Shown piece by piece: positions 7,623 through 16,240 of a DNA stretch of 44,077 nucleotides. The DNA lies in NCBI GenBank assembly GCA_040878345.1, contig JBBDML010000002.1, forward strand, positions 1-44,077. The letters run 5' to 3'. Origin of the DNA: ZC4RG35 sp040878345. GTDB lineage: Bacteria > Actinomycetota > Acidimicrobiia > Spongiisociales > ZC4RG35. The notes under the pieces were generated by a model. It had not been told where the DNA came from, searched no databases, and saw nothing but the letters and a program-made list of their open reading frames with translations. The translations under genes and the position numbers were made by a program. The stretch's first letter is position 1; each line of letters starts with the position of its first letter.

Positions 7623-10600
7623 CCCCGGTAGCTGAGCCCTCGCGGGGCGGTGGCAAACCCCCACTCGGCCAGGGTCGGTGCCAGGGGAGTGCCCTGCACC
7701 GGTTGCCCGTTGACCGTGCTCAACGTGAACTTGCGATGCCGTGCCCCCACCTGGGCCAGTGTGGCGGCAACCGCTGCCAGCCGCTCGGTGCCTCCCTCGA
7801 GGAGCAGTAGCCCCTTGCGCGACCGGTCGAGATAGCCGACCAGCGCCCCATCGTCCAAGAGCACATAGGCGCCGGCCTCGCGTGCCAGCCGGCCTTCGGC
7901 CAGGTCGGGCCAGGGGAGGGCGCCGCCGTAGACATTCGCCGGGTCGGTCGCCGCCAGCACGATCGGCCCCGCCGATGACGATCCCCGAAGCCGGTCGACG
8001 GCTCCCGGCAGGGCGAACTGGGCGCCGCCAAGCCCCTCGACGAAGTAGCCGCGGCGAATCCTCCCGGACTCCTCGAGATGGCTCAGCACGGGATACAGGG
8101 CGCTGAACCCGCCAGGAAAACCCTCGATGGCAACCGTGGACCTGGTGACCACTCCATGTCTGTCGAGTATCACCTCGGCCCAGGCGGCGGCTCGCTCGGT
8201 GTCGGATGCGGCATTCCTCACCGCGGTCCTGGTCAGCGACCACCGGCCGCCGGCGTGAGCCGGGAATCGCGCCGAGAGGGTGGGCCGGCCCGGTGACCTG
8301 GCCTTGCGCCTCCCGAGATAGGCGCGGACCGGCTCGAAGGTGTCGTTGGTGATGTGACCCGACCACACCAGGTCCCAGAGATCCTCCAACCTGACCTCCG
8401 GGTCGCCACCCCCGGTCGCCTCGTACAGGTCCCGGAAGAAGCTGGCTCCGTTGTCGCCCAGAAACGAGAGGATTGCCTCCTTCCCCGGTGAGCCAAGGTC
8501 CTCCTGGTCGGGGCCGGCCCACAGGGAGGTCAGGACGTCGCGGGGGTAGAGGGCGACCCTCCCGTCGCGGGCCCCGATCCGCCCCTGGCCGACCCAGATC
8601 AGCTCACCTGAGAGCAGCAGCGAGTCGACCCCGGTTGCGGGGTCGGCCACCCGGGCCGCCAGGACATCCCGTTCCAGGACCGATGCCGGGATGGCGGTGC
8701 CGGTCAAGGTTCGGACTGCATCTCGAAGACCGTTGACACCGCGGAGCGGGTCGGGTCTCACCCCCTGCCAAGCCGGCGTGAATCTACCCAGCGCCCGGGG
8801 CTCGACCGGCTCGATCTCACTGCGGAGCAACGCCAGCGAGCGACGCTTGAGCCGGCGAAGTACCTCACTGTCGATCCACTCGCGGCCATCGCCACCGGGT
8901 CGGAAGGCCCCCTCCACAATCCGCCCCGCCTGCTCCAACCCGCGGAGCACCGTCTCGACCACGCCATTTGGCATGCCGAGCGCAGTTGCGGCGTCGCCGA
9001 CGCTGAATGGCCCGTGGGTGCGGGCATATCGACCGATCACGTCGCCGAGGGGATCGGCGACCGGTTCGAGGAAGACATGGGGGACACCTGGTGGCGGTGG
9101 GGCGCCTATCGCATCCCTGAGCCGGGCCACATCCTCGATGGCGGCCCACCTCGCCGATCCCCCGACGACCATCTCCGCCACGCGCCTCTGGTCGACAAGC
9201 ACCTCGAGCGCCTCACCGACGTCGAGCATGGCGGATCGGGCGTCGATCTCCCCCTCGGTCAGCGGGCCGAGGTCGCGGAGCATGTCATGGATCCGATCGA
9301 CGGTGTTTGCGGTCCGACTCTCGACCAGCCATTGCAACTCCAGTTCGACGGCTACCACCACCTCAGGGTCGATCAACTCCCGGAGCTCGCCCTCCCCGAG
9401 GAGCTCCCTGAGCAGGGTGCGGTCCAGGCTGAGGGCGGTGGCCCTTCGCTCGGCCAACGGGGCATCGGCCTCGTAGAGGTAGGCGGCGATGAAGGAGAAC
9501 AGGAGAGACGAGGCAAACGGGCTGGGCCCGGTGGTGTCGACCGCCGCCACCCTGATTCGACGCGATCGGATGTCTCCGAGGACCTGATTGAGGGCGGGTA
9601 GGTCGAAGTCGTCGTGGAGGATCTCCCGATACACCTCGAGAAGGATCGGGAACGAGCTGAATTGGCGGGCAACGCCGAGCAGCTCTGCCGAACGGCGTCT
9701 TTGGAGCCAGAGGGGCGTCCTCTCACCGGGACGGCGCCGCGGCAGGAGCAGCGCCCTTCCCGCGGCCTCACGGAACCGCCCGGCGAACATTGCAGTGTCG
9801 GCGAGGTGGTCGATGAGAAGGCCCTCGGTCTCCTCGGGCTCGAGAAGGAAGTCGTCGTGATCGGGCGGGTCATCGGCGTCAGGAAACCGGAAGGCGATCC
9901 CGTCGTCGGACCAGATGGCGTCGACGTCGGTTCCGTAGCGGGTCCGGAAACGATGACGCAGCGCCAATGCCCAGGGGGCATGGACCCTGGCCCCAAGGGG
10001 CGAGAGGAGCACCACTCTCCAGTCGCCGATCTCGTCGCGGAACCGCTCGATCACGATGGTCTGGTCACTGGGCAGATAGCCGGTGGCTTGCCTTTCCTCG
10101 TCGAGATAGGCGAGGAGGTTGCCGACGGCATAGTCGTCGAGCCGGTATTGCTCCGACAGCACCGAACCTGCTCGTTCCCCAAGCCCCGCCGTCTCTCTGA
10201 CGAATCGTCCGATCGCCCGCCCGGTCTCGATCGGCCGCCCCAGGACATCACCCTTCCAGAAAGGCATCTTGGGAGCGGCATCGGCCGGGGCCGGGACCAC
10301 CTCGACTCGGTCATGGGTGATCCGACTCATCCTCCAAGTGGTCGATCCGAGGAGAAAGGTGTCGCCTTCTCGGCTCTCGTAGACCATCTCCTCGTCGAGC
10401 TCACCCACCCTGCTCCCGTCGGGGAGGGTCACCCGGTAGAGGCCACGGTCGGGGATGGTGCCCGGGTTGGTCACCACCAGCTGGCGGGCCCCAGGGCGGG
10501 GGGCAACCTCGTCGCTGGCGCGGTCCCAGGTGACCCTGGGCCGGAGCTCGGCGAAGAGGTCGGACGGGTAGCGGCCCGAGAGCATGTCCAGGGTGGCATC

Positions 10601-11992
10601 GAAGACCTTGCGGCTGAGCTCGGCGAAGGGGGCGGCCCTCCTCGCCAGGTCGAACAGATCGTTGCTGGTGGTCCCGGCGGTGGCGACGACATGGGCCACC
10701 ACCTGTTGGGCGAGCACGTCGAGAGGGTTCTCGGGCATCCTGGTCTGCTCCACCCGGCGCTCCATCATCTCCCTGGCCACCACCGCTGATGCCAAGAGGT
10801 CGCCCCGGTACTTGGGGAATATCCGTGCCCGTGACACCCCACCCACGTGGTGCCCCGACCGACCTACTCGCTGCAACCCCGAAGCCACCGATGTCGGCGA
10901 CTCCACCTGGATCACCAGGTCTACCGCGCCCATGTCGATTCCCAACTCGAGAGAGGACGTGGCCACCACTGCCTTGAGCTCTCCCCGTTTGAGGGCCTCC
11001 TCGATCTGGAGGCGCTGCTCCCGGGAGACCGAGCCATGGTGGGCTCGGGCCAGCTCGATGCCGGCCAGATTGTTGATCTCGGCGCAGATACGCTCAGCGA
11101 GTCTCCGCGAGTTGGCGAAGACGATGGTGCTGGAGTGGGCGCGGATCAGGTGGAGCAACTCCGGATAGATGGCGGGCCAGATCGAGCGGGTCGACTTGGC
11201 GTCGGGATCGAGAGGGTCTGGGTCCCCCGGCTCGCTCATGTCTGCCACCGGGACCACGATCTCGATGTCGAGATCGCGTTTGCCGACGACGTCGACGATC
11301 GTCACGGGACGCGGTGTCCACACCTCCCCTTCCAGGGTCCCCCCGCCGAGGAAGCGGCCGATGGTGTCGAGGGGTCGCTGGGTGGCCGAAAGCCCGATTC
11401 GCTGGGGAGACTCGTGGGTGATCTCCTCGAGACGCTCCAAGGAGATGGCAAGGTGGGCACCCCGCTTCGACCCGGCGACGGCATGGACCTCATCGACGAT
11501 CACCCATCGCACGGTGCGGAGGGTGGAGCGCACTGCCGACGTCAGCATCAAATAGAGCGATTCGGGGGTGGTGATCAGGATGTCCGGAGGGTTGCGTTCC
11601 ATGCGCCGCCGGTCCTCCTGGGTGGTGTCACCGGTGCGGATGAAGGTGGTCAGCTCAGGGAGAGGCTGATCTCCGAGACGCTGGGCGGCGTGCCGGATCC
11701 CGGCAAGTGGGGCCCTCAGGTTTCTCTCTACGTCATGGGCCAATGCCTTCATAGGCGACACGTAGAGGACCCGGCATCGGGCGGACCGCTCGGGGATGGG
11801 CTCGGTCAGCAGCCTGTCGAGGGTCCAGAGGAAGGCGGCAAGGGTCTTCCCCGACCCGGTAGGCGCATGGATGAGGGTGTGGTCGCCGTTGGCGATCGAT
11901 GGCCAGCCACGGGCCTGAGCTTCGGTGGGCGCCAGGAAGGAAGCCTCGAACCAGGCCCTCGTCGCCGGGTTGAACGCCCTCAGCGGATCCAC
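7619..11992 (-). CDS. lhr: Lhr-type ATP-dependent helicase
   Basis: A 1457-residue superfamily 2 helicase of the long actinobacterial Lhr type (mycobacterial Lhr is about 1500). Motif I APTGSGKT is at 43-50, motif II DEVH at 167-170, motif III SAT near 202, and motif VI QRVGRSGHH near 370. The Lhr-core winged helix and a long C-terminal part follow. Lhr moves 3' to 5' on single-stranded DNA and unwinds RNA:DNA hybrids; in mycobacteria it belongs to a mitomycin C-inducible DNA damage response. The start is GTG 11992, with TACCTT six bases upstream. It is monocistronic and convergent with cofH. Confidence 0.95.
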   Translation of the reverse strand: MDPLRAFNPATRAWFEASFLAPTEAQARGWPSIANGDHTLIHAPTGSGKTLAAFLWTLDRLLTEPIPERSARCRVLYVSPMKALAHDVERNLRAPLAGIRHAAQRLGDQPLPELTTFIRTGDTTQEDRRRMERNPPDILITTPESLYLMLTSAVRSTLRTVRWVIVDEVHAVAGSKRGAHLAISLERLEEITHESPQRIGLSATQRPLDTIGRFLGGGTLEGEVWTPRPVTIVDVVGKRDLDIEIVVPVADMSEPGDPDPLDPDAKSTRSIWPAIYPELLHLIRAHSSTIVFANSRRLAERICAEINNLAGIELARAHHGSVSREQRLQIEEALKRGELKAVVATSSLELGIDMGAVDLVIQVESPTSVASGLQRVGRSGHHVGGVSRARIFPKYRGDLLASAVVAREMMERRVEQTRMPENPLDVLAQQVVAHVVATAGTTSNDLFDLARRAAPFAELSRKVFDATLDMLSGRYPSDLFAELRPRVTWDRASDEVAPRPGARQLVVTNPGTIPDRGLYRVTLPDGSRVGELDEEMVYESREGDTFLLGSTTWRMSRITHDRVEVVPAPADAAPKMPFWKGDVLGRPIETGRAIGRFVRETAGLGERAGSVLSEQYRLDDYAVGNLLAYLDEERQATGYLPSDQTIVIERFRDEIGDWRVVLLSPLGARVHAPWALALRHRFRTRYGTDVDAIWSDDGIAFRFPDADDPPDHDDFLLEPEETEGLLIDHLADTAMFAGRFREAAGRALLLPRRRPGERTPLWLQRRRSAELLGVARQFSSFPILLEVYREILHDDFDLPALNQVLGDIRSRRIRVAAVDTTGPSPFASSLLFSFIAAYLYEADAPLAERRATALSLDRTLLRELLGEGELRELIDPEVVVAVELELQWLVESRTANTVDRIHDMLRDLGPLTEGEIDARSAMLDVGEALEVLVDQRRVAEMVVGGSARWAAIEDVARLRDAIGAPPPPGVPHVFLEPVADPLGDVIGRYARTHGPFSVGDAATALGMPNGVVETVLRGLEQAGRIVEGAFRPGGDGREWIDSEVLRRLKRRSLALLRSEIEPVEPRALGRFTPAWQGVRPDPLRGVNGLRDAVRTLTGTAIPASVLERDVLAARVADPATGVDSLLLSGELIWVGQGRIGARDGRVALYPRDVLTSLWAGPDQEDLGSPGKEAILSFLGDNGASFFRDLYEATGGGDPEVRLEDLWDLVWSGHITNDTFEPVRAYLGRRKARSPGRPTLSARFPAHAGGRWSLTRTAVRNAASDTERAAAWAEVILDRHGVVTRSTVAIEGFPGGFSALYPVLSHLEESGRIRRGYFVEGLGGAQFALPGAVDRLRGSSSAGPIVLAATDPANVYGGALPWPDLAEGRLAREAGAYVLLDDGALVGYLDRSRKGLLLLEGGTERLAAVAATLAQVGARHRKFTLSTVNGQPVQGTPLAPTLAEWGFATAPRGLSYRG

Positions 11993-11998
11993 GCCCCG

Positions 11999-12004
11999 AA
12001 GGTA
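11999..12004 (-). promoter_or_regulatory. -10 element (TACCTT) of lhr
   Basis: TACCTT, six-base spacer, GTG 11992. No Shine-Dalgarno sequence. Confidence 0.55.
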
Positions 12005-12068
12005 TCAGGGGCGGGGGACAAGATCGCCACCAGTTGTTCGTGGGGTGGAAGACGGAGCGGTTCGGCGA

Positions 12069-12644
12069 CTAGGCGATGAGCTCGACCGGTAGCCGGTCGA
12101 TCGCTGCCAACTCGAGGAACACCTCGACCACTGTCGGGTCGAACTGGGTGCCGGCGTTGTTTCGGATCTCGGTGACCGCGAACTCGACCGGGAGGGCCGG
12201 CTGATATGCCCTCAGCGAGGTCATTGCATCGAAGGCGTCGGCAACCAGCACGATCCGGCTCAGGATGGGGATGGCGTCTGCGGCCAGGCCGAACGGGTAG
12301 CCCCGGCCGTCGTAGCGCTCATGGTGATACAGGATCGCCTCTGCGACCTTGGGATCCATCCGGTTACGGGTCATGGCAAACCCCAGCTCGGGGTGACGTC
12401 GCATCAGCTCTCGTTCCTCCTCGTCGAGAGGACCCGGCTTGCCCAGGATCCCGGGGTCGAGGTGGATCTTCCCCACGTCGTGCAGGACTCCTGCTAGGGC
12501 GAGGCGATCGAGGTCGTCCTCACCGAGGCCGACTCCCAAACCGAGGTTGACTGCGAGGTCGGCAACCCGGTGGACGTGGCCATGGAGGTCTTCGATCACG
12601 TCCTCCATGACCTCGATCAGTATGTCTTTTGGAAGTTCCCGCAT
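12069..12644 (-). CDS. HD-GYP domain phosphohydrolase
   Basis: A 191-residue protein that is little more than one HD-GYP domain. The metal-binding HD is in GVLHDVGKIHLDP, then HPELG, YHHERYDGRGYP (the HHE and GYP signatures) and VLVADAFDAMTS. HD-GYP enzymes hydrolyse cyclic di-GMP or related nucleotides; no separate sensor domain is present, so the trigger is unknown. The preferred start is ATG 12644, with AGGTGG seven bases upstream; in-frame starts at 12680 and 12713 are alternatives. The 128 bases between it and the hydratase-like gene upstream hold no clear promoter or known riboswitch. Confidence 0.88.
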   Translation of the reverse strand: MRELPKDILIEVMEDVIEDLHGHVHRVADLAVNLGLGVGLGEDDLDRLALAGVLHDVGKIHLDPGILGKPGPLDEEERELMRRHPELGFAMTRNRMDPKVAEAILYHHERYDGRGYPFGLAADAIPILSRIVLVADAFDAMTSLRAYQPALPVEFAVTEIRNNAGTQFDPTVVEVFLELAAIDRLPVELIA

Positions 12645-12651
12645 ATTGATG

Positions 12652-12657
12652 CCACCT
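12652..12657 (-). promoter_or_regulatory. Shine-Dalgarno sequence deciding the HD-GYP start
   Basis: AGGTGG on the minus strand, seven bases before ATG 12644. Confidence 0.45.
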
Positions 12658-12772
12658 GGGCAGAGGAAAGTCTGGGCCATGGCGACGATCCCGGTATGGG
12701 TCCACGGTCCCAATCGACCTAGGCCCGCCCGAGCCTCGTGATAGTGGTTTTCGACCCGTAGGGCCGCTTGCT

Positions 12773-13570
12773 TTAGCTGGCCGGGTCTCGGTCCTGGAGC
12801 CGGGCCAGATAACCGGCCACGGCCTCTTCATGCTCGGGTGTGGAATGCGCCACGGCTTGAAGGGCGGCGGAGAGCTCGAGGAAGGCGTCCAGGTCCATGT
12901 TACGGGCAAGGCGGAGGAGGCGTTTGGCGAGCGTCACCGCCGGCCGGGGCTTGGAGGCGATCGCCCGGGCCAGCCCCATGACCCGCTCCTCGATGGCGGT
13001 GCCGGAGACCACCTCCAGCAGGATCCCGATGGCCACGGCTTCCTCCGCCTCGACCCGGCGTGCGGTGAGGGCAAGCTCGGTGGCGCGTTGCCATCCCACA
13101 ACCCTGGGGAGGAGCCATGCCCCACCGTCGCCAGGGATGATCCCCATTTCGATGAAGGTGTGGGCGAAGCTGGCCCGGGGCGTCCCGATGCGGAGATCGC
13201 ATCCAAGGACCAGATCGAACCCGGCGCCGATAGCCGGCCCGTCCACTGCGGCGATGGTGATCAAGTCGGTGGTGGCGAGGTACCTGGTGAGCTGTTGGAT
13301 GGTTCCGCGGTACCGCTCGGTCAACTCGGCCGGATTGCCGGCGAACAGGCCCTCTTTCGCCGCCATGTCCTTGACGTTGCCGCCCGAAGAGAAGGCCGGG
13401 CCCTCTGCCTCGATGACGAGTACCCCGACCTCGGGGTCGTCCTCCGCGTCCTGAATGGCGTCGAGGAGCTCCTCCAACATCTCCTCACCGGTGAGCGCGT
13501 TGCGGACCTCGGGTCGAGCCAGGGTGATCACCGCCACTCCTGAGGCAGACCGGACCCGGATCGAGCTCAC
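12773..13570 (-). CDS. Enoyl-CoA hydratase/isomerase family protein (crotonase fold)
   Basis: A 265-residue crotonase-fold protein. The oxyanion-hole segments are AFSSGGNVKDM (residues 59-69) and DGPAIGAGFDL (110-120). In classical hydratase one catalytic glutamate sits just before the IGxIPG stretch. Here the matching segment is AHTFIEMGIIPGDGG, with Phe at the aligned place and a Glu two residues later, so the hydratase reaction may be altered. A second Glu in RATELALT is present. Start is GTG 13570, overlapping the TGA of the preceding gene. Third gene of the operon 15086-12773. Likely substrate is an acyl-CoA, not identifiable from sequence. Confidence 0.85.
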   Translation of the reverse strand: MSSIRVRSASGVAVITLARPEVRNALTGEEMLEELLDAIQDAEDDPEVGVLVIEAEGPAFSSGGNVKDMAAKEGLFAGNPAELTERYRGTIQQLTRYLATTDLITIAAVDGPAIGAGFDLVLGCDLRIGTPRASFAHTFIEMGIIPGDGGAWLLPRVVGWQRATELALTARRVEAEEAVAIGILLEVVSGTAIEERVMGLARAIASKPRPAVTLAKRLLRLARNMDLDAFLELSAALQAVAHSTPEHEEAVAGYLARLQDRDPAS

Positions 13571-14358
13571 ACCAACCCCAGTCGGGCGGCCACCTCGAAG
13601 AACGCGCGGGCCCGATCGGGGTCGACCCGATTGTTGGCGTCACCGTCGACTTTGACCGAGGAGCCGACGATCACGGTGTCGGCCATCTCGACGAGATCGG
13701 CGAGATTCGAGGTGCCCGCCCCAGAGCCGACCACGACACGGGTCCCCTTCGGCACCGCTCCTGCAATCGTCCTCGCCTGACCCGGGTCCGGCGCCGAGCC
13801 GGTGCCCGGACCGGAGACGATCACCGCATCGGCCAACCCCCTGGCCACGGTGTCATGGGCGAGTTGGGCGGGGTCGGCGCCAGGTGGGGGCGTGGCATGC
13901 TTGACCATGACGTCGGCCCAGATCTCGACATGAGGGCAGAGCGCGGCGCGGGCCCTGGCCACCATGGCGGCGTCACCCACGATTGGCCCTTGATCGGTGT
14001 GCATCATCCCGATGAGGACGTTGACCCGAATCATCGAAGCCCCGGTGGCGGCCGCTATCGCCAGGGCCGATCCGGCGTCGTTGCGGAGGACGTTGACCCC
14101 GACGATGGCGCCGGTGGCCTCGATCACCCCTTTGACTGCCACCGTCATCGCGGCAATCGTGACGGCCGGCACCGTACCGGCATGGAACGGGGTGTCACCG
14201 AAGTTCTCCACCATCAGGGCAGGGAAACCGGCTGCGGTCAGGGCAAGGGCGTCTTCCTGGGCGGCGGAGATGACCAGGTCGATCGACCCGGTGAACCGCG
14301 GCGAACCGGGGAGAGGGAGAAGATGAACCATCCCCACCAAGCGGGGGATGGGGCTCAC
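13567..14358 (-). CDS. BtpA/SgcQ family TIM-barrel protein
   Basis: A 263-residue protein with BtpA-family landmarks: GMVHLLPLPGSPRF at the N-terminus, PALMVENFGDTPF, GVNVLRNDAGSAL, IRVNVLIGMMHTDQG, then IWADVMVKHA and VVVGSGAGTSN. BtpA was named for a role in photosystem I stability in cyanobacteria; in non-photosynthetic bacteria members are uncharacterised and resemble sugar or nucleoside-phosphate TIM-barrel enzymes. Start is GTG 14358, overlapping the upstream stop (GTGA), and the gene overlaps the hydratase-like gene in the same way, so all three are translationally coupled. Function in this operon unknown. Confidence 0.85.
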   Translation of the reverse strand: MSPIPRLVGMVHLLPLPGSPRFTGSIDLVISAAQEDALALTAAGFPALMVENFGDTPFHAGTVPAVTIAAMTVAVKGVIEATGAIVGVNVLRNDAGSALAIAAATGASMIRVNVLIGMMHTDQGPIVGDAAMVARARAALCPHVEIWADVMVKHATPPPGADPAQLAHDTVARGLADAVIVSGPGTGSAPDPGQARTIAGAVPKGTRVVVGSGAGTSNLADLVEMADTVIVGSSVKVDGDANNRVDPDRARAFFEVAARLGLV

Positions 14359-15086
14359 AGATATGCCTTGGCCACCCGTATCGCGGTCTCGGCGGTCTCG
14401 CCGGTCACCTTGAGATGGAGGTCGGTGGGCTTGGCCCTGTGGACTACCAGTCGGCCCCAGTCAGAGGCCGAGCCCTTGATCAACTGGTCGGTGTCGTCGG
14501 GGCCGTAGACCCATTTGGCATAGCCCGGGCCGATCACCTCGACCCGCACCGGCTCGTAGTGCTCACCCGCCTGCTTGAAGGCGTGGGGCAGCGTCTTCCA
14601 GCCGAGCCAGCACACATGACGGATCCTCTGGGTGTCCTCGACCTCGATTCCCAGGGTCTTGTAGATGTCGAGACCATGCATCCAGGTCTCCATGAGGCGG
14701 AAAGTGGCGAAGGTGCGTGCGCTCATGTCACCGGCAATCCACTGGACCCGGTCATCGGCGCTCATGTGGGACAGGGGCTCGACCACTTTGGCCCGCCCGC
14801 CACGCCACCACTCGATGACATCCTGAGGGCGCATCCCCCGCCCCTTCTTGATGGCGATCTTCTTCAATCCCTCGAGATCCGATGACTGCTGCCACTCGGC
14901 GACCCGCTCTCCACCATTGATGGCGTTGGCGCCGAGATCCTCGAAATCGGCGAGATGGGCGATGGTGTCCCGTACCGTCCAAGGCTTGTTCGGGGTGACC
15001 AGGTCCCAGACCTTTATCGGGATTCGCTGCAGCGACTGATCGAGGAACTGCTGTTCGGCTACCAGGTCGGAGAGGATGTCACGCAC
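14355..15086 (-). CDS. Maleylpyruvate isomerase N-terminal/DinB-like protein (TIGR03084 type)
   Basis: A 243-residue protein. The first 140 residues form the four-helix DinB/MDMPI bundle (LVAEQQFLDQSLQRI, TVRDTIAHLADFED, ETWMHGLDIYKTLG), with His residues in AHLADFE and WMHGLDI positioned as in metal-binding members. The C-terminal part (VRVEVIGPGYAKWVYGP, DWGRLVVHRAKPTDL) is the usual SCP2-like or wyosine-associated tail of this actinobacterial family. In mycothiol-using actinobacteria these proteins are often mycothiol-dependent; that is only a possibility here. GTG 15086 with TAGAAT six bases upstream marks the operon start. Confidence 0.82.
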   Translation of the reverse strand: MRDILSDLVAEQQFLDQSLQRIPIKVWDLVTPNKPWTVRDTIAHLADFEDLGANAINGGERVAEWQQSSDLEGLKKIAIKKGRGMRPQDVIEWWRGGRAKVVEPLSHMSADDRVQWIAGDMSARTFATFRLMETWMHGLDIYKTLGIEVEDTQRIRHVCWLGWKTLPHAFKQAGEHYEPVRVEVIGPGYAKWVYGPDDTDQLIKGSASDWGRLVVHRAKPTDLHLKVTGETAETAIRVAKAYL

Positions 15087-15092
15087 GGACCG

Positions 15093-15098
15093 ATTCTA
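15093..15098 (-). promoter_or_regulatory. -10 element (TAGAAT) of the MDMPI-BtpA-hydratase operon
   Basis: TAGAAT, six-base spacer, GTG 15086. One of the closest matches to the actinobacterial TAnnaT consensus in the window. Confidence 0.6.
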
Positions 15099-15137
15099 GA
15101 CCCTCGGAGCCGTGTACTCCCAAGGCAGGCGGGTGGT

Positions 15138-16220
15138 CTACCAGGGTCTTTCTGCCATCTCTTCGGTCATCGGTGTCGGGATCTCCACCGTGTCCGGCAG
15201 TCGCGCCAACTCGTTGAGGCGGTCGATGAGCTCTCGGAGCCGGCCGAACCGGCGCCGATCGAAGTGGAGCGATATGCGCTCATGGTCGAGGGCGTCCCGG
15301 TCCTCGATCTCGGGGGCGGAAGGGATCGCCGGCTCGATCGCCCCGTCGACGAGCATGTCGGCGAATTCCTTGGATAGGGCTTCGAGTTGGAGGGTGTCCG
15401 GCGCCTGCCGGAGCCGGAGGACCAGGCGGCCGGAGGCATATCGCTGGGAGTGGTAGTTCGAATAGAAATGCGTTATGTGATCGCGAGCCTCGACCGGGTC
15501 GGTGGTATGAAGGAACAGGGCCAGGTCGGAGGCCGAGATCAGACCGTTGGCCAGTTGGACTTTCTCGATGAAGTCGATCACCGGGCCCCAGAACCCTGAC
15601 CCGGGGGCCTCGAGGAGGACGATCGGGTGGAGGTCACTCTTCCCGGTCTGGATCAGGGTCAGCAACTCGAAGGCCTCGTCCAGGGTCCCCCATCCCCCGG
15701 GGAGGATGACAAAGGCATGCGACTCCTTGACGAAGCCGAGCTTCCGGGTGAAGAAGTACTTGAAGTTGACGGTCCGCTCCGGCGCCACGTAGCCGTTGGA
15801 GTCGGCCTCGAACGGCAGCCGGATGTTGACGCCGTAGGAGTTCTCGATCCCGGCGCCCTTGTTGCCCGCCTCCATGATCCCCGGTCCGGCACCGGTGACC
15901 ACCCCCCAGCCATGTTCCACCATGAGCCGGGCGAACTCCTCGGTGAGGGCGTAGTTGGGGTTGTCGTTCCTGACCCGGGCTGAGCCGTAGATGGTCACCT
16001 TGGGCTCGTCGTGTCTGGAGAAGACCAGGTTGGAGTACCGCATCTCCTTGACCGCGGTGTTGATCAGCTTCAGGTCCCCGCGGGTGGCAGCGTCCCGGTG
16101 GAGCTTGAGGACGGTGGTCACCAATTCGGTGATCAGGTCCTGGTTTGGGTTGTCGGAGGCGTCGGCGACCAGTTGCCTGATCCGGGCGTCCAGATCCGGG
16201 TTGCCGAGGTCGTATGCCAT
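15138..16220 (-). CDS. LOG family protein (lysine decarboxylase-like, TIGR00730)
   Basis: A 360-residue protein. The central Rossmann-like domain holds VTIYGSARV, VVTGAGPGIMEAGNKGA and the signature PGGWGTLDE. LOG proteins cleave the ribosyl bond of nucleoside 5'-monophosphates (cytokinin-activating in plants and mycobacteria). This longer form has about 70 extra N-terminal and 100 extra C-terminal residues, like the type annotated as nucleotide 5'-monophosphate nucleosidase. Start is ATG 16220 with TACGTT six bases upstream. It stands alone; its stop lies about 40 bases from the promoter of the gene at 15086. Confidence 0.88.
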   Translation of the reverse strand: MAYDLGNPDLDARIRQLVADASDNPNQDLITELVTTVLKLHRDAATRGDLKLINTAVKEMRYSNLVFSRHDEPKVTIYGSARVRNDNPNYALTEEFARLMVEHGWGVVTGAGPGIMEAGNKGAGIENSYGVNIRLPFEADSNGYVAPERTVNFKYFFTRKLGFVKESHAFVILPGGWGTLDEAFELLTLIQTGKSDLHPIVLLEAPGSGFWGPVIDFIEKVQLANGLISASDLALFLHTTDPVEARDHITHFYSNYHSQRYASGRLVLRLRQAPDTLQLEALSKEFADMLVDGAIEPAIPSAPEIEDRDALDHERISLHFDRRRFGRLRELIDRLNELARLPDTVEIPTPMTEEMAERPW

Positions 16221-16226
16221 GAGGCC

Positions 16227-16232
16227 AACGTA
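16227..16232 (-). promoter_or_regulatory. -10 element (TACGTT) of the LOG gene
   Basis: TACGTT, six-base spacer, ATG 16220. Confidence 0.55.
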
Positions 16233-16240
16233 CCCGCGTT

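Noticed and set aside
9614..12079. Long open frames on the plus strand opposite lhr
   Set aside because: They mirror the codon pattern of lhr in high-GC DNA, lack ribosome sites and encode no recognisable protein; the minus-strand helicase is certain.
12645..12772. Cyclic di-GMP riboswitch before the HD-GYP gene
   Set aside because: The 128-base region is GC-rich and can fold, but I could not match the conserved bases of known cyclic di-GMP riboswitch classes.
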